Assembly: GCA_026785985.1 (NCBI GenBank)
Contig: JAJAYX010000299.1
Coordinates: 1-5,244 of the forward strand
Length of the DNA: 5,244 nucleotides
Direction: 5' to 3'
Origin: Rudanella sp.
GTDB lineage: Bacteria; Bacteroidota; Bacteroidia; Cytophagales; Spirosomataceae
A model generated the notes under the pieces. It did not search any database and had not been told where the DNA came from. It was given only the letters and a program-made list of their open reading frames with translations. Numbering within the stretch: the stretch's first letter is position 1; each line of letters begins with the position of its first letter. Below are positions 1 through 5,244 of the stretch, in pieces. A program made the position numbers and the translations under genes.

Positions 1-17
1 CGATTGCGGTAATACGC

Positions 18-43
18 CCTGTTTACCGGCATGGGTGAACAGG
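18..43. repeat. Inverted repeat, 10-bp arms with 6-base loop
   Basis: The arms CCTGTTTACC (18-27) and GGTGAACAGG (34-43) pair over ten base pairs with a single G.U wobble, around the loop GGCATG. No T-tract follows on the + side, where the sequence soon becomes very A/T-rich. It could be a terminator stem of a gene lying to the left, an operator, or part of a coding tail: the frame starting at base 2 stays open to a TAA at 68-70, reading into the window from the left. The window edge prevents a decision. Confidence 0.5.
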
Positions 44-161
44 CTCGTCAGGGTTATAAATATACATTAAATTTTGCTTAATATACGAACTAATTAATAT
101 ACTTTTCTTGTATATTGATCGTTATGAGATTCAGCATAACCAAAATACTTCTCAACAACGT

Positions 162-335
162 ATGAAAACTCTCATTTTCACCCTGTTAGCAACTACGTTT
201 GCTGCCTGTTCAGCCAACACGAAACAGGAAAGCAACAGTGGACAAAACTTATCGACTCCTGTCGAAAAGGATTATAGCGATTCTGCCCGTAAACCCATTG
301 TGACAGATTCAGTAGCCACCGACATACGGCAATAA
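162..335 (+). CDS. Small putative lipoprotein, 57 aa
   Basis: I do not recognise a family. The N-terminus MKTLIFTLLATTFAAC has a charged residue, a hydrophobic stretch and a lipobox-like F13-A14-A15-C16, so signal peptidase II cleavage and lipidation at Cys16 are likely. The mature part is only 42 residues, hydrophilic and rich in Ser, Thr, Asp, Asn and Gln, with no predicted fold visible; it would be a short membrane-tethered peptide. An upstream in-frame TTG at 108 would extend the protein by 18 polar residues in front of the signal peptide, which makes no sense for export, so ATG 162 is chosen. There is no Shine-Dalgarno sequence, as is usual in Bacteroidota. Two D-S-[AV] triplets (residues 40-42 and 49-51) match the known Bacteroidota O-glycosylation sequon. 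The gene stands alone: the next gene on this strand is 215 bases away. The signal peptide supports a real gene; the function is unknown. Confidence 0.62.
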   Translation: MKTLIFTLLATTFAACSANTKQESNSGQNLSTPVEKDYSDSARKPIVTDSVATDIRQ

Positions 336-473
336 TCCATCAGCCGTCATTTCACTCCCAAAACCCTTGGTTAAGTATAGTTTTCGGGAACTGACATCCC
401 TTAATTCCTAAATACCTGGGTCAAGTCTGAGCAGATAAAATAAGATGCGTTATAAAAGTAATAACCCTGTTCA

Positions 474-481
474 TATCTTTG
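474..481 (+). promoter_or_regulatory. -7 promoter box (TAnnTTTG) for the HxlR gene
   Basis: TATCTTTG is an exact match to the Bacteroidota sigma-A -7 consensus TAnnTTTG. The -33 position is poor: GTTA at 449-452 lies at about the right distance but lacks the G of the usual TTTG or TTG. Transcription would begin near 487-490, giving a leader of about 60 bases before the ATG at 551. A weak -33 element suits a regulated or low-level promoter. Confidence 0.5.
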
Positions 482-498
482 CCAGACTTAACAAGTGC

Positions 499-534
499 TT
501 ACTAATCAGTAATTTACAAACAAAAAAGTTAGTA
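499..534. promoter_or_regulatory. Candidate operator in the HxlR leader
   Basis: Two overlapping dyads are visible. TTACT-AATC-AGTAA (499-512) is a compact palindrome. TACTAA (500-505) is also repeated in inverted form as TTAGTA (529-534), with 23 bases between. Both lie just downstream of the predicted transcription start and upstream of the regulator's ATG. HxlR proteins are dimeric winged-helix DNA-binding proteins that often control their own gene, so an autoregulatory site is a reasonable inference. The region is A/T-rich, so short dyads can arise by chance. Confidence 0.35.
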
Positions 535-550
535 TCGAACACCTTTTTCT

Positions 551-889
551 ATGAAGGACAGTAATCGTGACGTACATGGAGTAAATCGAGACCAACAGGT
601 TTTAAGAAAAAGCCTCGATATAATTTGCGGGAAATGGCGACTTTTCATTTTGCTCAATCTTGGGGAACACACTCGACGATATGGTGAACTCAGGCGTATG
701 ATGCCTGATGTCAGTGAAAAAGTATTAATTCAGGAATTGAAGACGCTGATTTCGCTGGGTGTCCTTGAAAAAAAATCCTTCAATGAAGTACCACCAAGGG
801 TTGAGTATAAATTAACGCTAAAAGGAGTAAAAATACTCCCTCTCCTGCATAGCCTTAGACACATCGGTGAACCATTTATGGAGGTGTAA
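551..889 (+). CDS. HxlR-family winged-helix transcriptional regulator, 112 aa
   Basis: The protein matches the HxlR family (PF01638) over nearly its full length, and 112 residues is normal for it. Landmarks in order are LDIICGKW (22-29), an R-x-x-ELRRMMP-x-VSEKVLIQELKTL helix-turn-helix block (about 43-66), and the wing PPRVEYKLT (about 81-89) followed by the C-terminal dimerisation helix. Family members are cytoplasmic dimers that repress or activate genes for formaldehyde, quinone or electrophile stress, frequently using a cysteine about 13 residues before the conserved Trp. Here that place is Gln16; the only cysteine in this stretch is Cys26, in place of a Gly of the usual GGKW. A thiol switch of the usual kind is therefore not expected. 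HxlR genes often regulate a divergent neighbour, but none is present: both flanking genes run the same way. A hand count of 601-840 gives about 39% G+C, well below the large gene to the right. The start is the ATG at 551; it has an A/T-rich leader without Shine-Dalgarno. Confidence 0.93.
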   Translation: MKDSNRDVHGVNRDQQVLRKSLDIICGKWRLFILLNLGEHTRRYGELRRMMPDVSEKVLIQELKTLISLGVLEKKSFNEVPPRVEYKLTLKGVKILPLLHSLRHIGEPFMEV

Positions 890-910
890 GCATGTTGCTC
901 TGGGGTAGAG

Positions 911-944
911 ACCAAAGGCTTTGAGCCTACGGTGTTGTTTTTAT
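911..944 (+). terminator. Probable intrinsic terminator of the HxlR gene
   Basis: AGGCT (916-920) and AGCCT (924-928) form a stem over the loop TTG. It is extended by ACC (911-913) pairing with GGT (931-933) across a small internal loop, and followed by the T-rich run GTTGTTTTTAT. It lies 22 bases after the regulator's stop codon and separates it from the Kbp-like gene. The stem is short, so strength is uncertain. Confidence 0.45.
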
Positions 945-1004
945 CCTACGAATGCTGTTCTTTGCCCCGCTAAACTTTTGTTTTACAATAATTCAAACAG
1001 CAAA

Positions 1005-1478
1005 ATGGGTTTACTGAATTTCTTTAAAGGTGTCGGGGAGAAGATCTTTGGCAAGGAACACGAGGTTCCGGCTACCGAACCAGCCAAACAGGCCGAAGTA
1101 GAGCCCGTAAAGGCGCAGGCACTGCTCAACCATGTTAAGCAGTTGGGTCTGGCTTACAACAAGCTGACGGTGAAAACAAAAGGTGACACGGTGATTCTGG
1201 AAGGCGAAGTAAACACGCAGGAAGATGCCGAGAAAATTGCGCTAGCAGTTGGCAATGTGGAGGGTGTGATGGTGGTTGACAACAATCTAGTTGTGGCCAA
1301 CCCAACTCCCGAAGCTCGGTACTACACGGTGAAAGAAGGCGATTCGCTGTCGAAAATCGCCAAAGAAGTATATGGTGACCCCATGAAGTATGGCGTTATT
1401 TTTGAAGCTAACAAGCCGATGCTAAAAGATCCTGACCTGATTTACCCCAATCAGACGCTGCGTATTCCGCAACTGTAG
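1005..1478 (+). CDS. kbp: BON-LysM protein, Kbp/YgaU-type potassium-binding protein, 157 aa
   Basis: The layout is that of Escherichia coli Kbp (YgaU, also annotated LysM; 149 aa): a short amphipathic N-terminus beginning MGLLNFFKGVGEKIFG, a BON domain (about 35-97, with VILEGEVNTQEDAEKIALAVGNVEGV), then a LysM domain (about 106-154, YYTVKEGDSLSKIAKEVYG through FEANKPMLKDPDLIYPNQ and LRIPQL). The E. coli protein has similar blocks, including the GLFNF start, AVGN-x-x-G in BON and IFEANKPMLK in LysM. Kbp is a cytoplasmic K+ sensor or binder whose BON domain reacts to the ion; the role here is inferred from homology. No signal peptide is visible, which fits a cytoplasmic protein despite the LysM module usually tied to peptidoglycan. 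The region between about 18 and 35 is a Glu/Pro/Ala-rich linker, a little longer than in E. coli. ATG 1005 is preferred to an in-frame TTG at 921, because that codon lies inside the upstream terminator and the extra 28 residues are unlike the family. Confidence 0.92.
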   Translation: MGLLNFFKGVGEKIFGKEHEVPATEPAKQAEVEPVKAQALLNHVKQLGLAYNKLTVKTKGDTVILEGEVNTQEDAEKIALAVGNVEGVMVVDNNLVVANPTPEARYYTVKEGDSLSKIAKEVYGDPMKYGVIFEANKPMLKDPDLIYPNQTLRIPQL

Positions 1479-1484
1479 AGTAGT

Positions 1485-1558
1485 AAAGGGCTTGGGGTGA
1501 AGAGCATGGGGTTTGCTTACGCGCATTTACCCCAAGCCCTTTGCCCCAAGCCTTTTTT
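1485..1558. terminator. Convergent terminator with two alternative 3' arms
   Basis: AAAGGGCTTGGGGT (1485-1498) and ACCCCAAGCCCTTT (1529-1542) form a perfect 14-bp stem with a 30-base loop. A second copy of the 3' arm, CCCCAAGCC (1544-1552), can pair with GGCTTGGGG (1489-1497) instead and is followed directly by six T (1553-1558). For the + strand Kbp-like gene the second pairing gives a classical terminator. The other strand has the same stem without a good T-run, so it may protect the nuclease mRNA 3' end or end transcription weakly. The T-run reaches into the nuclease stop codon. Confidence 0.75.
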
Positions 1559-2445
1559 CAATTCACGCTTCCATCCACCCGGCCTTCCAGCGTTTGTTGC
1601 AAATCCTGGGAAAGATTTGACAAAAAATCGTAACCTGTTCGGCGTTCGAGGTCGTCGACGCTCAGGATATAGTAGTTCCAGGGTTTATCGGCGGCTGTTT
1701 GCCGGTTTGGAATATTCACTGCAATTACTCGCGTATTCGTGTTGATCCGCTGCAGATCGCTGGAGCCGACCGGCAACACCACAATCACTTTCCAGAGTGA
1801 AGCGGGCACTGTTATTTTGCCATTGGCCAGCTTGCTTGCTTCTCCACTGGCACCCGTTCCTCCAGCCCCAAGGGTGCCGGCCACAATGTAGAGTTCATTG
1901 CTAGCGGCCATTAGTTTCCGGCAGTATTCCTCCAGTTCTTTCCATACTTCGCGGTTATGGCGCGGTGCTTCTGGCACGATATTAGTCAGCAGAAAGGTAG
2001 CACTATTATCGGCTGATGAACCATCGCGATCATCAGACGGACACAAATGCCCCCGGTCGAAGCCCGAATTGGTGTAATCGCCTGTTTTGGCGGCAAACCA
2101 ATCGGTGGGTAGTTGGGGGTCGGGCCGAAAGTCGTTATTGCGGGTGGCTGCTCCTTTCCAGGCCGCGCTCAGGTGCCAGCTCACCCAGTTGGCAATACTT
2201 CTCCGGCGGCTGAACGAAAGTGCGTATGCCGACTTCATTATCAGGTAGTTACTGTCGTCGCCAACCGATGCACCACTGGGATTTCCGAGAGCAAGGTTAT
2301 CGTCGCGAGTGGGTTGGGTATTGTTTATGATGCCCCCACCAGATTGGGGTAATCCCATGCGACAACCCTCGCTAAATACCAGGAATAACAGCGAAAAAGC
2401 AGTAATCCGAAAATGAGTTGAGTAACAAATTGTTTTTTTTAGCAT
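1558..2445 (-). CDS. Secreted, probably lipid-anchored DNA/RNA non-specific endonuclease (NUC1), 295 aa
   Basis: This is a beta-beta-alpha-metal nuclease of the Serratia NucA/EndoG family (PF01223), which cuts DNA and RNA using one Mg2+. The nuclease domain covers about 65-285: ANWVSWHL (85-92), the DRGH signature with catalytic His133 (130-133), [10 protein letters not shown] with the metal-ligand Asn164, and WKELE with Glu172. The His-Asn-Glu spacing (31 and 8 residues) agrees with EndoG and NucA. All catalytic residues are present, so it should be active. The N-terminus has basic residues, a hydrophobic core (about 13-24) and Cys28 preceded by S-E-G. This resembles a lipobox, but Glu at -2 is unusual, so lipidation is likely rather than certain. 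A Ser/Gly/Asn-rich linker (29-64) precedes the domain. Export would keep it away from the cell's own nucleic acids, and no inhibitor gene of the NuiA type is nearby. Roles could include scavenging phosphate and nucleotides or degrading extracellular DNA. The gene stands alone, convergent with the Kbp-like gene and divergent from the GT-C gene. Codons 2-5 contain a run of eight A. Confidence 0.95.
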   Translation of the reverse strand: MLKKTICYSTHFRITAFSLLFLVFSEGCRMGLPQSGGGIINNTQPTRDDNLALGNPSGASVGDDSNYLIMKSAYALSFSRRRSIANWVSWHLSAAWKGAATRNNDFRPDPQLPTDWFAAKTGDYTNSGFDRGHLCPSDDRDGSSADNSATFLLTNIVPEAPRHNREVWKELEEYCRKLMAASNELYIVAGTLGAGGTGASGEASKLANGKITVPASLWKVIVVLPVGSSDLQRINTNTRVIAVNIPNRQTAADKPWNYYILSVDDLERRTGYDFLSNLSQDLQQTLEGRVDGSVN

Positions 2446-2556
2446 CCTTTTTGAAATTTACAGTGGAATACTGAACCTACTACGTAAACGATACCAGCGA
2501 CTGGTTCTTTTCAGTCCGCAAGATTAGCGTAAAACATCGCCCTTTTATTTACCGTC
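2446..2556. promoter_or_regulatory. Divergent intergenic region with central palindrome
   Basis: This gap must hold the promoters of both the nuclease (-) and the GT-C gene (+). I find no exact TAnnTTTG box in either direction. On the - strand TAAATTTC (2460-2453) is one base off, but it sits too close to the nuclease ATG to be likely. A palindrome ACCAG-CGA-CTGGT (2493-2505) lies almost exactly in the middle. It is nested in a wider dyad, ACTGAA (2470-2475) with TTCAGT (2510-2515) and GAACC (2473-2477) with GGTTC (2503-2507). This could be an operator shared by both genes; that is inference. Confidence 0.4.
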
Positions 2557-5100
2557 ATGTCTAAAAAAAAGCAGCCCTCTTCGCCAAGACCTGCCCCTGC
2601 CTCACCATCAACTGGCCGCGTAGTTCCGCCAAACCCAACCAGGTCGGGTGGGCCAACCGCAACGGCACCCCGCCCGCAATCGGCGTTTGTCAGGCCAACA
2701 CCGGCCAAACCAGCCGCTCCTGCCGAACCCTCGGTTCAGTTGCCCATTCCAACCCGGCACATTGCCTGGTGGCCTCCACTGGTGCTGGGCTTAGTTGGCT
2801 TCCTACTCTATATAAACACGTTTAATCACGGGTACGCCCTTGACGACATTGCGGCTATCAGTCAAAATTTATTCGTGAAAGCGGGCCTTAAAGGAATTCC
2901 TGACTTGCTGCGTACTGAGTTCTGGCACTTCAGCAACATCTCACTGGGTTATTATCGTCCGTTGTCGCTCATTACGTTTGCCGTCGAACACGAATTTGCG
3001 GGCGACAAACCGGGTCTGAATCACCAGATCAACACCGTGTTGTATGCCCTGATGGGTTTGGTGCTGGGTATGCTGCTGCAAAAGTGGTTCATTGCCCCCG
3101 CCAAACAAACGGCAGCCGATGGCCTGGTCGTATCGAACAATTCATCGAATCGGACGGTGCAGATTATCATGGCCCTGCTGGCGGGTCTTATCTTTATTAC
3201 GCACCCCGTTCACACCGAGATTGTGGCCAACATCAAAGGCCGCGACGAGGTGTTGAGCTTCCTGTTCATTGTGCTGATGCTGTTGTTTCACTGGCGGTAT
3301 CTGGAAACCAACCAATGGGGGTGGCTCAAACCTGATGCCCGCCTAATAGCCGGTGTCATTATCTGTATGTTGGGTGGCCTGCTGGGTGGCTCGCTGGTGT
3401 GGGGTATTGTTGGAAAAGAAGGCGTTAGCTTACCCAACCAGATTCTGGCGGGTGTGAGCCTGCTCGAAATTTTCCGCATTGCAGCCGCTGGTGTGGCAGC
3501 CAGTTTGCTCGTTACGGTGGGTTTGTCGGTGCGGCAGTCGAAGCTGGCGGGCAAAGCGCAACTCTGGTGGGATACCACCGACCTCAACAGCAAGCTGATG
3601 GGCGTGGCTTTGACCACAGTAGCCGCAGTGATTGGTGCCGTGGTTATGGCCAGTACCCGGAATATTCCTGAAATTACAACCGGCAAGGCTATCTGGATCG
3701 GTTTGGGAGCGGCCACGGGAAGTTTGCTAATGACAAGTTGGTTAGGCCTGGCCTGCGCTTCGCTCTATCTTGCGTTTCTTTCCAAAGAATCGTCTATTGT
3801 CAGTTTGGCCTTTATTCCGGCGGCTCAGTATTATTTCGCCCGGCGTAACATCTGGCAATCCATGATTTCGTTGTGGCCATTCCTGATTGTGGCAGCGTTG
3901 TTTTTCTACCAGAAATTCCAGATGATTGGCACCCTGAGCGGTAAACCACCCGTCGACTGGGCCAACTACCCCTACGCAATAGAGGGCACCCAGATTCGGA
4001 GCACATTCAAATTCTTTGCCTATTACCTGAAACTCCTGTTCCTGCCCCACCCGCTGGTCTACGATTATTCGTACAACGTGATTCCGTCGTCGAAAGGCAC
4101 CCAAACGGCCTTGGTTGGACTTGGCCTGATATCGATTCTGGGACTTATCTATCTGACTATCAAAGGCTTCTTCAAGCGGACGCTCTGGGGATTTGGCTTG
4201 TTCTGGTTTTTCATTGCCATGGTGCCGGGTCTGGGCTTTATCTGGATGCGGGGTGGTATTCTGGCCGAACGTTTTCTGTTTGCGGCCGTGCTGGGTTTCG
4301 CTATCATTGCGGTTTGGGGTTTACAACAACTGCTGAGCCGGATTCCGGGTTTGGGTGACAGCAGCAGTTCGTCGGGCAATGGGTCGATGGTAGCCAATGG
4401 ATTAGCCACTCCCCGCCCGGCTTTGGCCCGTATGGCTCCAATGCTGGCGGTGATGGCGGTAGTAATTGGGTTATATTCGTTTAAGACCGTAACCCGCAAC
4501 GAAGACTGGAAAAATAACTATGTGTTGTTTAATTCGGCCCTCCCCTACTCGCCAAGCAGTTGCCAGGTGCAGCGACACGTGGCCAACGAAGAAATCGAAA
4601 AAGGACTTAAATACCGTGCCAAGGGTGATTCTATCGCCAATGGGGTGAACACCGCCAAAGTGAAGCCAAATGCCGAACAGTTCAAGAAATACCAGGCCCT
4701 GGTGGACACCAACATCGCCGGAGCCACCAAACACGGACGTTCGGCTCTGGAACACCTTAAAGAAGCCACCCAGATTTATCCCGGTTTTGGCGAAGCCTAT
4801 TTCTCGATGGCCTACGTGTTCCAGAAAATCATCCCAAACCGTGACTCGGCTGTTTATTATTACAAGCAGACGATCCGGGCGGCCAACGCCTATGCACCAG
4901 CCTACAACAATCTGGGCGTGATTTATCAGAACGAGGGAAATCAGGACTCGAAAAAGTTTGAACTGGCTTCCTATTATTACAACAAGTCGATTGAAGTGAA
5001 CCCGGCCTATATCGACGGACGTAATAACCACGCAGCCCTCAAGAAAGCTACCGGCATTGATGTGCGAATGCTTCCTCAAACGGTGCTTGATACCTATTGA
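2557..5100 (+). CDS. GT-C-type multispanning membrane protein with C-terminal TPRs (TMTC-like glycosyltransferase candidate), 847 aa
   Basis: The protein has four parts. Residues 1-66 are a Lys start then a Pro/Ala/Ser/Thr-rich tail, presumably cytoplasmic. About 70-595 holds many membrane helices. About 601-617 is a Ser/Gly-rich linker, followed by a last helix (about 625-643). About 650-847 is soluble, with TPR-like units at roughly 745-778 and 780-815 (AYFSMAYVFQ; PAYNNLGVIYQ...YYYNKSIEVNP). Sequence blocks agree with animal TMTC proteins and their bacterial relatives: DD (96-97) in the first periplasmic loop, YYRPLSLITF (132-141), HPVHTEIVANIKGRDEVL (216-233), LSKES (408-412), LKLLFLPHPLVYDYS (491-505), and RNEDW (647-651) before the TPRs. 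GT-C enzymes use a polyprenyl-phosphate sugar and the acidic loop-1 motif for catalysis, and TMTCs are O-mannosyltransferases. A periplasmic protein or glycan O-glycosyltransferase is thus likely, but the acceptor is unknown. Unusual is a hydrophobic insertion of roughly 145 residues (about 252-395) between GRDEVL and LSKES. ATG 2557 has no Shine-Dalgarno, only an A/T-rich leader. Confidence 0.88.
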   Translation: MSKKKQPSSPRPAPASPSTGRVVPPNPTRSGGPTATAPRPQSAFVRPTPAKPAAPAEPSVQLPIPTRHIAWWPPLVLGLVGFLLYINTFNHGYALDDIAAISQNLFVKAGLKGIPDLLRTEFWHFSNISLGYYRPLSLITFAVEHEFAGDKPGLNHQINTVLYALMGLVLGMLLQKWFIAPAKQTAADGLVVSNNSSNRTVQIIMALLAGLIFITHPVHTEIVANIKGRDEVLSFLFIVLMLLFHWRYLETNQWGWLKPDARLIAGVIICMLGGLLGGSLVWGIVGKEGVSLPNQILAGVSLLEIFRIAAAGVAASLLVTVGLSVRQSKLAGKAQLWWDTTDLNSKLMGVALTTVAAVIGAVVMASTRNIPEITTGKAIWIGLGAATGSLLMTSWLGLACASLYLAFLSKESSIVSLAFIPAAQYYFARRNIWQSMISLWPFLIVAALFFYQKFQMIGTLSGKPPVDWANYPYAIEGTQIRSTFKFFAYYLKLLFLPHPLVYDYSYNVIPSSKGTQTALVGLGLISILGLIYLTIKGFFKRTLWGFGLFWFFIAMVPGLGFIWMRGGILAERFLFAAVLGFAIIAVWGLQQLLSRIPGLGDSSSSSGNGSMVANGLATPRPALARMAPMLAVMAVVIGLYSFKTVTRNEDWKNNYVLFNSALPYSPSSCQVQRHVANEEIEKGLKYRAKGDSIANGVNTAKVKPNAEQFKKYQALVDTNIAGATKHGRSALEHLKEATQIYPGFGEAYFSMAYVFQKIIPNRDSAVYYYKQTIRAANAYAPAYNNLGVIYQNEGNQDSKKFELASYYYNKSIEVNPAYIDGRNNHAALKKATGIDVRMLPQTVLDTY

Positions 5101-5244
5101 TCTGACTGATTAAGTGGTTAAGGGCCGTGAACAGTTCTCTCAACAAGTAGTCGCACAACGAGTAAACGCAGAAAAAGCCGCTTTGGGTTAAAATCAGCCG
5201 TTTAAGCGTCTAAAAATATTGTTTTATTTACGTGTTTTTTTTAA
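5101..5244. other. 3' flank of the GT-C gene, no gene seen
   Basis: No open frame of note is visible. A weak dyad, CGCTT with AAGCG about 20 bases apart (within 5170-5210), is followed by an A/T-rich stretch and a run of eight T near 5235-5242. This might end transcription of the GT-C gene, but the stem is short and far from the T-run. It could equally be the leader of a gene beyond the edge. Confidence 0.2.

Noticed and set aside
1..70. 3' end of a gene entering from the left (frame open to TAA at 68-70), or a - strand gene starting at base 32
   Set aside because: Only some 10-22 codons are available, with no recognisable motif, and a strong inverted repeat covers the same bases; not enough to call a gene.
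97..107. -7 promoter box for the lipoprotein gene (TACTTTTC)
   Set aside because: It misses the final G of TAnnTTTG, and the nearest TTG is about 23 bases upstream, slightly too far; this A/T-rich stretch offers many such near matches.
108..161. TTG start for the small lipoprotein
   Set aside because: It would put 18 polar residues ahead of the signal peptide and spoil export.
357..388. Hairpin CCCAAAAC with GTTTTCGGG after the lipoprotein gene as a terminator
   Set aside because: The stem has a bulge and no T-run follows; too weak to call.
921..1004. TTG start extending the Kbp-like protein by 28 residues
   Set aside because: The extension lies in the upstream terminator hairpin, does not resemble the family, and the ATG at 1005 gives the MGLLNF start typical of Kbp.
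4471..5079. 202-residue open frame on the - strand
   Set aside because: It lies wholly inside the GT-C/TPR gene, has no recognisable domain, and is the opposite-strand shadow of a strongly supported coding frame. The same holds for the - strand frames within 3288-3716, 3742-4104 and 4149-4499.
1..5244. A novel defence, toxin-antitoxin or mobile system
   Set aside because: The nuclease is exported, with no inhibitor or partner gene beside it. There are no recombinase, transposase or repeat arrays, and the genes appear as separate units with housekeeping-like families.

Overview
The window looks like chromosomal DNA of an aerobic Bacteroidota, most likely a Cytophagales of the Spirosoma type. 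This is an inference from three things. The translation starts lack Shine-Dalgarno sequences and sit behind A/T-rich leaders. One good Bacteroidota-type -7 box (TAnnTTTG) is present. The proteins are of families and styles common in that group: a small lipoprotein, a lipidated NUC1 nuclease, and a TMTC-like membrane protein with TPRs. No mobile element, CRISPR array, tRNA or rRNA was seen.

Layout. Positions 1-161 hold no confident gene, only a strong inverted repeat at 18-43 and an A/T-rich stretch. A 57-residue putative lipoprotein follows (162-335, +). The next gap carries a TAnnTTTG promoter and inverted repeats just upstream of an HxlR-family regulator (551-889, +), which ends in a likely hairpin terminator (911-944). 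A BON-LysM protein of the Kbp/YgaU type (1005-1478, +) converges on a secreted NUC1 endonuclease (1558-2445, -). The 79 bases between their stop codons are almost wholly a hairpin with two alternative 3' arms and a T6 tract. The nuclease is divergent from an 847-residue GT-C-like membrane protein with C-terminal TPRs (2557-5100, +), with a 111-base gap centred on a small palindrome. The last 144 bases hold no gene that I can support.

The genes do not form an obvious pathway. Two (lipoprotein, nuclease) are predicted to be exported, one (GT-C/TPR) is an inner-membrane enzyme candidate acting on the periplasmic side, one (Kbp-like) is probably cytoplasmic, and one is a regulator. Each seems to be its own transcription unit. 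The most interesting points are the roughly 145-residue hydrophobic insertion inside the GT-C protein, the candidate operator in the HxlR leader, the missing redox cysteine and low G+C of that regulator, the double-armed terminator, and two matches to the Bacteroidota O-glycosylation sequon in the tiny lipoprotein. I see no convincing new defence or mobile system here.
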